The notes: generated from the letters alone by a model not told the origin. A stretch of DNA of 12,655 nucleotides from CAZDUS01 sp044344495 (GCA_044344495.1 JBIJCW010000048.1:1-12655), one strand, 5' to 3'; counted from the first letter of the stretch, positions 1 to 7,424 are shown. Program-made: numbers and translations.

Positions 1-2294
1 CAGTCACTGTCCGGATACCGATCCAGCAGTTCCTTGACCACCTTGTCGCTTTCCTCGTTGCGACCGGCCTTGGCAAAGGCCTCGGCCGCCTCATCCAGGC
101 ACTCCGGCACCAGCACCGGATCATCAAACAATACCGCCACGCTCAGGAAATGCCGCGCCGCACCATCCAAATTCCCCTGCGCCTTGAGGGCCTTCGCGAT
201 CCCGGCATAGGCGTGCACCCGCACCGACAGCAGGGAATCTGCCGCCGCCATGCCCGCAGCACGCTCATACTCCGCCTTCGCCTCGGTCACCTCGCCGGCC
301 GCCAGGCGAAGATCCCCCAGTTTCAGCCGCGACTCTGCCGCCGCCGCCCCCTGGATGTCGATCCCCACCGCGCTCTCGAACGCCTGCCGAGCCGAAACCG
401 GCCGCCCCTGACCCTGCGCCGCCTTCCCCTTGATCATCCAACCGATCTGTTTCCAGGGGTCCGTCCCGCCCCGCGCCATCAGGGCATCGGCCGTTTCGTC
501 TGCCAGCACAAACTGCTTCCGACCCAGATGATATTCCGCCAACCACTCCAGGAGTTCAGGCGTAAATTGCGCCTTCAATGACGTCTCCATCAGCGACTGG
601 AACAATCCGGCCGCCTCATCCACCATCCCTTGGTGCTGCAGCACCAACCCCAGCCGGAACCGCCCCTTCTGCTGCATCTCAGGCGACGGTTTGGATGCCA
701 GCGATTTCCTGAACGCACGCGCCGCGTCATCCCACTTCCCCTGCTCCTCCAGCAGCACCCCCATCCAGAACTGCGCATCCGCCAGAAAGCGGGTGGCGGG
801 AAACTTCCCCAACAGGGCGTTCAGGGTTCCCCGCGCCTGCTCGTCGCGGCGCAGAAACACTTCAACCATCGCCTTCTGATAGAGCGACTCTTCCACGAAT
901 TTGCTGTCGGGATATTTTTCGATCACCTTGGCCCAGGTGGCCACAGCGTCCTCATTCTGTTTCGCCCGGCCCAGGCAGGATGCTTCGGCGAAAAGCGCCT
1001 GCGGCGCCAGTTCATGCTTCGGATAGTCCGCCGCCAGTTGCCCGAACACCTCCGCCGCCTGTCGCAGTTCACCCCGCTTCTGAATCAGGTGCCCCAACCG
1101 GTACAAGGCATCCGCCGCCAATTCGGACGCGGGAAACTCAGTCGTCAGCAACCGGTAATACTGCACCGCCCCCGCCTCATCCCCCAGTGCCGCATTGGAC
1201 TCGGCCAATAACCAGTAGACATCCTTCTTGATCCGCGGCGTCAGGTTCAGCGACCGCGCCTGCCGCACAGCATTACTGAAGTCTCCCATTTTGTAGAACG
1301 TCAACGAACGCTCGTAGGCCGCATAATCGGCCATCTCGGCCTGCGGATACTTCTGGAGCAGCGTCGCATAGGTGTTCACCGCCGCCTCATTCCGGACGAG
1401 TTGCCGCTCGCAGTTGGCCTTGATGTAGAGCCATTCCTCCGGCTTCTTCACGTCGACCGAGGCCAGTGCCCGGTCGCACACCGGCAGGGCGTCGGCATAC
1501 AACCCCGCATGATGAAACGCCCAGGCCATCTGCACCCGCGATTCCGCCACCCGTTCATCCGCCGGATAAAGCGTGGCAAGCTTCTCATAGGCCCGCGCGC
1601 TCTGCTCAAAGCGCTTCCCCCGGAAATAGAAATCACCGAGTTGGAACCACCCCTCGGCTCCCACCCGGGGCGATGCCGGATTTGATACCGCCACCAGATA
1701 CAGCGCCTCCAACCCCGCCTCCTGCCCCGCCACCCCCTGCCGGAGTCCCGCCAGCGCCAGCGCTGCATACCCCGCATAAGGACTCCCCGGATGCGCCTTT
1801 AACACCGCCGCGTAGGTCTCCTCACCCTCCCCCTTCCGCCCCTCCTTGACCTGCACGTTCGCCAGCGCATACCGGCAGGCCGCGTCAATGTCCGGCGAAG
1901 GCGCCTGCGACAACATCGCCGCCAGGAGTGCCATCTGGTCCTGGAGGCGGCCGGCCGCTTCCATCAATTCAGCCCGCCGTAACCCCGCCCGGAAATGATA
2001 TTCACCCGCGGCCGATGCCGCGTAAGCCCGCGAATAGGCCGACTCAGCCTCATCCGGCTTTCCCAGTTGGCGCCAGCACTCGCCCACGCGGTAATGAACC
2101 GCATCCAACATCGCCCCCTCGCCGCTCGGGGACCCGGCCAGATAGGTCTGGTATTCCTTGAGCGCCACTTCCCACAGCCCGCGCGAATACAACCCGTCTG
2201 CAAACTGGAGTTGCTCCTTCGGCTCCAACCCCCATGCCAGCCCGGCGGCCAACAGGACACCCGCCGCCATGAGACTCATCCCGAACCGTTTCAT
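1..2294 (-). CDS. Large secreted TPR-repeat protein (C-terminus beyond window)
   Basis: I translated this frame by hand: it stays open for 764 codons from an ATG at 2294 to the window edge, so the C-terminus is missing. Residues 1-22 form a signal peptide (MKRFGMSLMAAGVLLAAGLAWG), which points to a periplasmic or envelope location. The rest is almost entirely TPR-like helix pairs, about 20 units. Many end in a tyrosine/phenylalanine-proline turn such as YPQAE, FPASE, YPKHE, YPDSK or FPATR, the style seen in periplasmic TPR proteins such as BamD and CpoB/YbgF. No enzymatic domain is visible. The start codon overlaps the exbD stop as ATGA, which implies translational coupling. I infer that it is a scaffold or partner of the ExbB/ExbD motor, perhaps in the place of TolA or CpoB. 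Family confidence is high; the role is inferred. Confidence 0.9.
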   Translation of the reverse strand, partial: MKRFGMSLMAAGVLLAAGLAWGLEPKEQLQFADGLYSRGLWEVALKEYQTYLAGSPSGEGAMLDAVHYRVGECWRQLGKPDEAESAYSRAYAASAAGEYHFRAGLRRAELMEAAGRLQDQMALLAAMLSQAPSPDIDAACRYALANVQVKEGRKGEGEETYAAVLKAHPGSPYAGYAALALAGLRQGVAGQEAGLEALYLVAVSNPASPRVGAEGWFQLGDFYFRGKRFEQSARAYEKLATLYPADERVAESRVQMAWAFHHAGLYADALPVCDRALASVDVKKPEEWLYIKANCERQLVRNEAAVNTYATLLQKYPQAEMADYAAYERSLTFYKMGDFSNAVRQARSLNLTPRIKKDVYWLLAESNAALGDEAGAVQYYRLLTTEFPASELAADALYRLGHLIQKRGELRQAAEVFGQLAADYPKHELAPQALFAEASCLGRAKQNEDAVATWAKVIEKYPDSKFVEESLYQKAMVEVFLRRDEQARGTLNALLGKFPATRFLADAQFWMGVLLEEQGKWDDAARAFRKSLASKPSPEMQQKGRFRLGLVLQHQGMVDEAAGLFQSLMETSLKAQFTPELLEWLAEYHLGRKQFVLADETADALMARGGTDPWKQIGWMIKGKAAQGQGRPVSARQAFESAVGIDIQGAAAAESRLKLGDLRLAAGEVTEAKAEYERAAGMAAADSLLSVRVHAYAGIAKALKAQGNLDGAARHFLSVAVLFDDPVLVPECLDEAAEAFAKAGRNEESDKVVKELLDRYPDSD

Positions 2295-2719
2295 GTGCCG
2301 GATTTCTTCTCGCCCATGCCCGCCGCGAATGAAATGTTCCAGATGTCCGCCTGTCGGCAGAGATCCAAAACCCGGATGACGTGTTCGTACGCCGTCTGCC
2401 GGTCCGCCCGGATCAACACCGGTTGCCCCGGAAACAATGACACCAGCCGCCGCAGAAGAACTTCCAGGTCCGTCTCCCGCAACGTCCGCCCGTTCACCAC
2501 CGTGGACCCATCCCTCATCACGTTGAGGATGATCTCACCCGGCAACCGTTGTTGCACTTCCGCCGTCGTGGCCGTCGGCAATTTGACATCAATCTCCGCC
2601 TCCCACTGCGTAAAGATCTGACTCATGATCGAGTAGCAGAGCAGCACGAGCAGGAAATCCACCATCGGCGCTATCTGGAACGCTATAGGATTGGATTGGT
2701 GCTTGCCTCGGAAGTTCAT
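2291..2719 (-). CDS. exbD: ExbD/TolR-family proton-channel subunit
   Basis: A 142-residue protein with the ExbD/TolR layout: a short cytoplasmic N-terminus, one membrane helix at about residues 13-33, and a periplasmic domain that ends in the usual fold. The helix contains IAPMVDFLLVLL. Asp21 aligns with the channel aspartate of ExbD (Asp25) and TolR (Asp23), which uses the proton-motive force together with ExbB. The periplasmic part shows the family pattern VLIRADRQTAYEHVIRVLDLC. The ATG overlaps the exbB stop by 4 bases and has a GAGGGG ribosome-binding sequence just upstream. Its own TGA overlaps the start of the TPR gene. TolR is equally possible by sequence, but no tolA, tolB or pal is visible. 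Confidence 0.93.
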   Translation of the reverse strand: MNFRGKHQSNPIAFQIAPMVDFLLVLLCYSIMSQIFTQWEAEIDVKLPTATTAEVQQRLPGEIILNVMRDGSTVVNGRTLRETDLEVLLRRLVSLFPGQPVLIRADRQTAYEHVIRVLDLCRQADIWNISFAAGMGEKKSGT

Positions 2720-3462
2720 TTACCCCTCTTGCTCAGCAGGACGTTCATGACTTGCCCGGACGCCACTTCAAGCCCGGCGATCAACCGCGCTGCCCGGTTC
2801 CGGAAATAGGCGTAGAACGCCATGGTCGGAATACCCACAATCAACCCCGCCGCAGTGGCCACCAACGCCTCGCCCACCCCCGCCGCCAACAACATCGGCT
2901 TCGCTTTGGTTAAATCCAGGGCAACGGCGTTGAAGGCGTGAATCATGCCGAATACCGTGCCCAACAGCCCCACCATGGGCGCCAGAACCGCCAGATCAAA
3001 AAGGTACTGGGTCTGGCCCTGGATGATCAGGGCCTGCCGTCCGCCCTCGCCCTCGATTACATCCTTAAGCAATCCCGGTGACGGCTGCTCAGCCGTCCTC
3101 GCATAATCGATGGCGGCAACCGCGACTTCCGAAAAGGCGCAGGGCCGGTACCCGCACGCGGAACGGGCATCCACCCACGCACCCGCCTCCAGTTTGTCCA
3201 GAATGTCGTCCTTGAGCGTCGCCGGAACCACCTGGCTGCTGCGAAGGCTGGCAAACAGATAGATGACAAGCGCCAGACCGGCGACCGACATCAGTCCAAG
3301 CGCCACCATGACCACGCCACCCCGGCTCAGCATCTCCATCAGGGGAACCTGCTGGCTCGCAAGCAGATCATCCCGGGCCACCGCCCCCCGGGCAATAACC
3401 GCCATTCCTCCCAGCACCACCCCAACTAACAGGTTTAGTCCCATCTTGCGTCTCTGCGTCAT
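2716..3462 (-). CDS. exbB: ExbB/TolQ/MotA-family proton-channel subunit
   Basis: A 248-residue inner-membrane protein that forms the stator-like channel with ExbD. Residues 8-28 are a hydrophobic signal-like segment. The three family membrane helices follow: about 48-72, 155-178 (with the conserved LAPMVGLLGTVFGMIHAF) and 196-218 (GVGEALVATAAGLIVGIP). A cytoplasmic loop of about 80 residues separates the first two, as expected. I chose the ATG at 3462 because a GGGAG sequence sits 6 bases upstream. The frame can be extended to a TTG at 3495, but that start has no such support. The gene lies 48 bases after argH, the widest gap in the operon, and overlaps exbD by ATGA. ExbB and TolQ cannot be told apart from sequence alone; the absence of tol genes leaves ExbB as the neutral name. 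Confidence 0.93.
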   Translation of the reverse strand: MTQRRKMGLNLLVGVVLGGMAVIARGAVARDDLLASQQVPLMEMLSRGGVVMVALGLMSVAGLALVIYLFASLRSSQVVPATLKDDILDKLEAGAWVDARSACGYRPCAFSEVAVAAIDYARTAEQPSPGLLKDVIEGEGGRQALIIQGQTQYLFDLAVLAPMVGLLGTVFGMIHAFNAVALDLTKAKPMLLAAGVGEALVATAAGLIVGIPTMAFYAYFRNRAARLIAGLEVASGQVMNVLLSKRGK

Positions 3463-3466
3463 CGTG

Positions 3467-3473
3467 TTCTCCC
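3467..3473 (-). promoter_or_regulatory. Shine-Dalgarno sequence that fixes the exbB start
   Basis: On the minus strand GGGAGAA precedes the ATG at 3462, with 6 bases between GGGAG and the start codon. This favours the ATG over the upstream TTG at 3495, which would add 11 polar residues before the hydrophobic segment. Confidence 0.75.
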
Positions 3474-3510
3474 GTTCTGACTGCTCACCCACCAACGTTT
3501 CCCATCCATT

Positions 3511-4896
3511 TCAAATCATGTACTTCATCCCCATCAACTTCGTCACCGCCCGGATATGCCCCGCCCGCCGCTCTTCCTGCCAAAGCCCTTCCTCGGCCAA
3601 CCGCTTCCCGTACTCCCCGAAATCCAGTCCCGCCGTGGCGCCCAGATGCGTCTTCTTCCCCAGCGCTTTTCGCGCATCCATCGTCTGCAGTTCGCCAAGG
3701 TGATCCTTCACATACTGGTAGGCATCCCGGAACGGCATCCCGCGCCCCACCAGCTCCAGCGCCTTGTCAGTGGCAAACACCCCGGCCGAAAACCCGCGCA
3801 GCAACGCCGCCTCATTGACCGTCGTGTGCGCCATCATCAACGCCATGCTGCGTAGACAGGCCCGCGTGGTGGCCAATCCCTCCATGAATGGACCTTTCGT
3901 ATCCTGCAGATCACGGTTGTAGCCGCTCGGCAGCGACTTGCAGATATCCACCACCGCCAGTTCGCACGCCACCACACGCGACACACGGGCTCGCACCAGC
4001 TCGACCACATCGGGATTGTTCTTCTGCGGCATGATGCTGCTCCCCGTCCCGAACTCCGCCGGCAGCGAGAAATACCCGAACTCCGGCATCGTGTAGATCA
4101 TCAGATCCTGCGCCAGCCGCGAGAGGGAAAGCATCACCTGCGAACAGGCGGCCAGGATCATCGCCTCCATCTTGCCCCGCGCGTTGTTGGCATACAGTAC
4201 ATTGTGGATCGGCCGGCTGAATCCCAGCAGGCGCGCCGTCAAGTACCGGTCCAGCGGAAGCGGAACCCCGTAACTGGCCGCCGACCCCAGTGGACACTGG
4301 TCATTGATCGCATAGACGGACTTCAATAAGGCCACATCATCCAGCAGACTTTCCGCATGCGCCGTCGCCCACAGGCCGACGGAACTGGGCATCGCCGGCT
4401 GCATGTGCGTCCGGCCAACCATCGGCACCTGCACGTGCTGCCGCCCCAATCGAACCATCACCGTCGCCAGCTCCAGCGCCTCGCCCACCATGTCCAGCAA
4501 TTGCTCCCGCGCGTAAAGGCGCAGATCCACCGCGACCTGGTCGTTGCGGCTCCGACCCGTATGAATCTTCTTCCCCAGTTCGCCCAGCGTCGCGGTTAAC
4601 TCCCGCTCGATCGCCAGATGCACATCCTGGTCGTCCAGGGCAATGACGAAATCCCCGGCCGCCGCCCGGCGCAGGATAACCGCCAACTCCCGGATCACCG
4701 CCTTGCGCTCACGATCCGAAACCACCCGCGGCCGCACCGGCATCCGCGAGAGCATCGTCACATGGGCGGCTGATCCGATGCAGTCCACGGCCACCAGCGC
4801 CTGGTCGAGCCGCAAATCGCCGCCGGCCGTAAAATCCAGCACCATCGCATCAATGGCGCCCACCGTTGTCTTGCGCGTCGTTGTCTTTGCTGTCAT
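3511..4896 (-). CDS. argH: Argininosuccinate lyase
   Basis: A 461-residue cytoplasmic enzyme that splits argininosuccinate into arginine and fumarate, the last step of arginine synthesis. It belongs to the fumarase/aspartase superfamily. The GKKIHTGRSRNDQVAVDL block (109-125) is a clear ArgH signature. Thr163-His164 lie in GRTHMQPAMPSS, and Ser286-Ser287 lie in the loop GSSIMPQKNNPD that carries the catalytic serine. The form of several blocks (AMPSSVGLW, CPLGSAASYG, LPSGYNRDLQ, and MPFRDAYQ followed by a histidine-containing HLGATAG) recalls the Bacteroidota-type ArgH rather than the E. coli type, and the N-terminal WGGRF-like motif is missing. I chose the ATG at 4896, 4 bases after the upstream stop, because it gives the usual family length. 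The frame extends 49 codons further, but only into the preceding gene. No other arg gene is near. Confidence 0.93.
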   Translation of the reverse strand: MTAKTTTRKTTVGAIDAMVLDFTAGGDLRLDQALVAVDCIGSAAHVTMLSRMPVRPRVVSDRERKAVIRELAVILRRAAAGDFVIALDDQDVHLAIERELTATLGELGKKIHTGRSRNDQVAVDLRLYAREQLLDMVGEALELATVMVRLGRQHVQVPMVGRTHMQPAMPSSVGLWATAHAESLLDDVALLKSVYAINDQCPLGSAASYGVPLPLDRYLTARLLGFSRPIHNVLYANNARGKMEAMILAACSQVMLSLSRLAQDLMIYTMPEFGYFSLPAEFGTGSSIMPQKNNPDVVELVRARVSRVVACELAVVDICKSLPSGYNRDLQDTKGPFMEGLATTRACLRSMALMMAHTTVNEAALLRGFSAGVFATDKALELVGRGMPFRDAYQYVKDHLGELQTMDARKALGKKTHLGATAGLDFGEYGKRLAEEGLWQEERRAGHIRAVTKLMGMKYMI

Positions 4897-4900
4897 GGCC

Positions 4901-6262
4901 CTAATCCCGGCTCGTATCCTTTGGCTTATCGCCGAATTTAATTTCCGCCTCGTCAACATACCGTTCGATCCACCCTTTTTCAAGCACAGGCTCCCTCGCC
5001 GGCGAAGTATTCCTCCACACCCCCGACCGGTCCTGCACCTCACGCTCCACCGCGTCCAGATACGCTTCGCGCTTCCGGGTCAGGTCAGCCAGCAAATCCA
5101 GTTTCTTTTCAACCCGCCTCAACGTACGATTCAACGTTACCGTCCAGGCTCCCGCGGCAAGACGCTCATAGAATACCGCATAGTCCTCGCCCAGACTCAC
5201 AAGTTCCTCCGCCTTCCCCAGCGTCATGGACCGCAACCGCGGGGCCTTTTGCAGGGCGGCAAACGACACCCCCGGTTCCGATCGGCGGGCAATCGCCTCC
5301 TGCGGCGTCAACCACACCAGCGCCCCACGGTCGGAACCTAATGGCACGGCCAGCGGCAACTCGCCCTGCAGCTGCCCGATCAGCCTTGTCGACAATTCAC
5401 CAAAGGCATGGATCAGGTTCCCCTGCTTCTGCAACCACTCCCTCCATGCCGGCTCCATTGCCGCCTCGGACCCTCCCGTCAACGCATCCGCCATCCATTC
5501 GGCTGTCACCCCGCCGGTATCCGCCAGCCGGTCCAGAATCCGCGCATACGGCGACACGTTCACCCCGTAGGTCCCGAGCCACTGAATCACCATCCCGCAA
5601 ATCGATCGGTAGCGGGGCCACCCCTCCGGAAGCGATTCCCAACAAAACACCTCCGCCAGCTTTGGGATCTCCGACGCCGGACGCCAATCAGTGACCACAT
5701 CCCGGTTCCGACCCCTGACCGCCGCATCAAGATTCTGCGCAACCCCCATCGTCAACCACTGCGGAATAGCCGGCATCCGACTTCCTGCCACCCCCCGGCG
5801 CCGTTCCCTGATATAACCCGCCATCAATGCCCGGCATAGAAGTTCGTCCATCACCTCCCCATCCGCTGGCTCTGCCGTGTTGACCACGAGAACCCGCAGC
5901 AACAGACCGCTCTCCTCACGTAGCATCAATGAGGGTAATAGCGCCGCCTCGCGACCGGACACCAGACGGATCTCAATCACCTCCGGCCGCCGGATCGGAA
6001 ACTTCACCCCGAGCAAACGCTCCAGTTTCGAGGTGGTCTCTTCCGCCCAGCGCGTCTGCGCCATGCTGGCAAACACGTCGGGGCCGCTGGCCACAAACCG
6101 GCCGGTGGCACTGGTTGTGAAAATGCGATTGGTTGACGGAGCCGCCTCCCTTGCCGCACGAACCCCCTCCCGTCCAAAGGCCTGCAGGCATACCGTAAGG
6201 GCCAAGAAAAAAGCAACGGCACCGACGCAACCAGGACCATGCCGCGGGATTCCACATCTCAT
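4901..6262 (-). CDS. Secreted protein with a degenerate peptidase-MA-like domain
   Basis: A 453-residue protein with an N-terminal signal sequence (hydrophobic core about residues 12-29), so it is likely periplasmic or envelope-attached. I do not recognise a named family. The middle resembles the peptidase MA-like (gluzincin) fold: IPQWLTMGVAQNLD at 167-179 looks like the usual P-WL-EG-A element, CGMVIQWLGTYG at 222-233 looks like the following F-V-YL-YG helix, and WMADALTGG with AWREWL follows at 256-277. Where the HExxH zinc motif should be, the sequence reads MDELLCRALMAGYI (138-151), so catalysis is unlikely. Residues 385-440 are charged and helical. A TTAGGA sequence 8 bases before the ATG supports the start. 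It sits 26 bases after the zinc-ribbon gene and 4 bases before argH. The fold call is inference. Confidence 0.85.
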   Translation of the reverse strand: MRCGIPRHGPGCVGAVAFFLALTVCLQAFGREGVRAAREAAPSTNRIFTTSATGRFVASGPDVFASMAQTRWAEETTSKLERLLGVKFPIRRPEVIEIRLVSGREAALLPSLMLREESGLLLRVLVVNTAEPADGEVMDELLCRALMAGYIRERRRGVAGSRMPAIPQWLTMGVAQNLDAAVRGRNRDVVTDWRPASEIPKLAEVFCWESLPEGWPRYRSICGMVIQWLGTYGVNVSPYARILDRLADTGGVTAEWMADALTGGSEAAMEPAWREWLQKQGNLIHAFGELSTRLIGQLQGELPLAVPLGSDRGALVWLTPQEAIARRSEPGVSFAALQKAPRLRSMTLGKAEELVSLGEDYAVFYERLAAGAWTVTLNRTLRRVEKKLDLLADLTRKREAYLDAVEREVQDRSGVWRNTSPAREPVLEKGWIERYVDEAEIKFGDKPKDTSRD

Positions 6263-6288
6263 CGTCAGTATCCTAATCCAAATGACGC

Positions 6289-7002
6289 CTATTCCCCGAA
6301 TTTGACGTGCGCCACATCCTGATCAAGCACCACCTCGGCCAGCGCGTCAACCACCTGCTTTTCGGCGACCACATCAGAAAAGACATCCTTGAAGAACGCC
6401 TGAGGAATCCCCTGCATCGGCCCCACCAGCGGTAAATGACCAACCCGGCCGCCCGTGACCCGCATCTGGCCGTTGTCAAATACCACCGTCATCTCAAGAC
6501 TGACCGGCACTGTGCCCATCCCCGCAGGCAACCAGGTCAGGTTGGTGACTATGCCAGGCCGCCACGTAAACCACGCCCCTACGTCCATCGCCCCGGATCG
6601 AATATCCACCGTCAACGCCCTGAAACGACGGGACTCCGCTCGCCCCCCCAAAAAACCGTTGATCTCCGTCTCCGTGAAATCCACCGACGCCTTCTGCTTG
6701 GCCATGATCGCCTTCTTGACCGCCCGCGTCTTGAGCACCACTTGCTGCCCGCCGGAGGCATCGCGCTGCACCACCGGCAACTTCACGGGCCAGAAACCCA
6801 GCCCCAAACCGCCCAGAATGCCTAGCGTCAGCAACCCGCCGATCATCTTACCGATCATCGCCCCAAAACGCACCTCCCGCCGTTCATTGAGATCCGAGGG
6901 CGCCGTGCGTTTCAGATCAAGCTTCACGCCGCACTGAGTGCAGAACACCCGCCCCAGATCATTCCTGAATCCGCAGGCCGAACACTCAATCTTGATCGCC
7001 AT
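6289..7002 (-). CDS. Zinc-ribbon protein with one membrane segment
   Basis: A 237-residue protein of unknown function. Cys7, Cys10, Cys21 and Cys24 (CSACGFRN and CTQCGVKL) form an N-terminal zinc ribbon, predicted cytoplasmic. A glycine-rich membrane helix covers about residues 48-71, and the remaining 165 residues should lie outside the inner membrane. That domain has alternating hydrophobic strands (for example FRALTVDIRSGAMDVGAWF and VPVSLEMTVVF) and looks beta-rich, like a lipid- or ligand-binding barrel, though I cannot name it. GAGAGG lies 6 bases before the ATG at 7002, directly after the stop of the preceding gene, which supports the start and coupled translation. Its position with exbB/exbD and two other exported proteins suggests an envelope role. 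Confidence 0.88.
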   Translation of the reverse strand: MAIKIECSACGFRNDLGRVFCTQCGVKLDLKRTAPSDLNERREVRFGAMIGKMIGGLLTLGILGGLGLGFWPVKLPVVQRDASGGQQVVLKTRAVKKAIMAKQKASVDFTETEINGFLGGRAESRRFRALTVDIRSGAMDVGAWFTWRPGIVTNLTWLPAGMGTVPVSLEMTVVFDNGQMRVTGGRVGHLPLVGPMQGIPQAFFKDVFSDVVAEKQVVDALAEVVLDQDVAHVKFGE

Positions 7003-7014
7003 ACAATGCCTCTC

Positions 7015-7263
7015 TCAGTCTTTCTTGGTTGGAGCGACACAGCTTGCCGCACCGGAGTCCGACTTGGCCCCCTTGCGATAACTGTCGCTCCGGTAGTCCG
7101 TCTGGTAGAAGCCAGTTCCCTTGAAAATGATCCCCGCCCCGGATCCGAGCATCCGCTTGACCACCCCTTTGCAGGTAGGACAACGCTTCAGCTTCTCATC
7201 GGTAATACGCTGGAATTTCTCGAATCGCCCACATTTCTTGCATTCGTATTCGTACGTCGGCAT
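7015..7263 (-). CDS. FmdB-family zinc-ribbon protein
   Basis: An 82-residue protein with the typical FmdB/CxxC-CxxC start MPTYEYECKKCG. Cys8, Cys11, Cys28 and Cys31 make the zinc ribbon, and GIIFKGTGFYQTDYRS (44-58) is the hallmark second motif. The C-terminal tail is short, polar and low in complexity. Family members are named after a putative regulator of formamidase or formate dehydrogenase genes, but their general function is unknown. It is the first gene of the seven-gene minus-strand operon, with a promoter about 36 bases upstream and GGAGG and GAGAGG sequences before the ATG. Length and start match the family. Confidence 0.92.
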   Translation of the reverse strand: MPTYEYECKKCGRFEKFQRITDEKLKRCPTCKGVVKRMLGSGAGIIFKGTGFYQTDYRSDSYRKGAKSDSGAASCVAPTKKD

Positions 7264-7298
7264 AACCTCTCATCCTCCACGACTTCACAGATATAGTC

Positions 7299-7327
7299 AT
7301 GGTAGTCGGAGCCCTCCCCCCTGTCAA
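7299..7327 (-). promoter_or_regulatory. Sigma-70-like promoter of the seven-gene operon
   Basis: Read on the minus strand, a perfect -35 TTGACA (7322-7327) is followed after 17 bases by TACCAT (7299-7304), which matches four of six positions of the -10 consensus. Transcription would start near 7292, giving a leader of about 30 bases that contains the ribosome-binding sequence of the FmdB-family gene. Confidence 0.6.
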
Positions 7328-7342
7328 CCACCGCAGCTGCTG

Positions 7343-7364
7343 TGTCAACGCCAAGCCGTTGGCG
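7343..7364. promoter_or_regulatory. Possible operator elements in the divergent intergenic region
   Basis: The 16-base dyad CGCCAAGCCGTTGGCG (7349-7364) has 6-base arms and a 4-base centre. It lies between the two divergent promoters, just upstream of the plus-strand -35. The heptamer TGTCAAC occurs at 7322-7328, where it overlaps the minus-strand -35, and again at 7343-7349, exactly 21 bp (two helical turns) away. A regulator binding here could act on both directions; no regulator is identified. Confidence 0.35.
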
Positions 7365-7378
7365 CTTCAAGATTAGGG

Positions 7379-7408
7379 TGGACAACCCCGCGCCGGAAGC
7401 CATATAAG
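7379..7408 (+). promoter_or_regulatory. Putative promoter of the S41 protease gene
   Basis: TGGACA (7379-7384, five of six consensus positions) is separated by 18 bases from TATAAG (7403-7408, five of six). The predicted transcription start, near 7415, leaves only about 8 bases before the ATG at 7423, so the mRNA would be nearly leaderless. The -10 element also lies within the inverted repeat at 7404-7424. Confidence 0.5.
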
Positions 7409-7424
7409 GACACTCATTCCTTAT
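7404..7424. repeat. Inverted repeat over the -10 element and start codon of the protease gene
   Basis: ATAAGGA (7404-7410) and TCCTTAT (7418-7424) are perfect 7-base inverted arms around a 7-base spacer. The left arm covers most of the -10 and the only AAGGA ribosome-binding candidate. The right arm includes the AT of the start codon. It could be an operator for a dimeric repressor or, if transcription begins further upstream, an RNA hairpin that hides the start. Confidence 0.45.

Noticed and set aside
630..1211. 193-codon plus-strand open frame opposite the TPR gene
   Set aside because: Rich in Arg, Pro, Leu and Gln with no family resemblance; the minus strand holds a continuous TPR protein through the whole stretch.
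4897..5043. 49-codon N-terminal extension of argH
   Set aside because: It lies entirely inside the preceding gene, is rich in Arg and Gly, and would exceed the family length; the ATG at 4896 fits both length and spacing.
4643..5341. 232-codon plus-strand open frame crossing the argH/pseudo-peptidase junction
   Set aside because: It spans two genes on the other strand, one a clear ArgH, and its translation shows no domain pattern.
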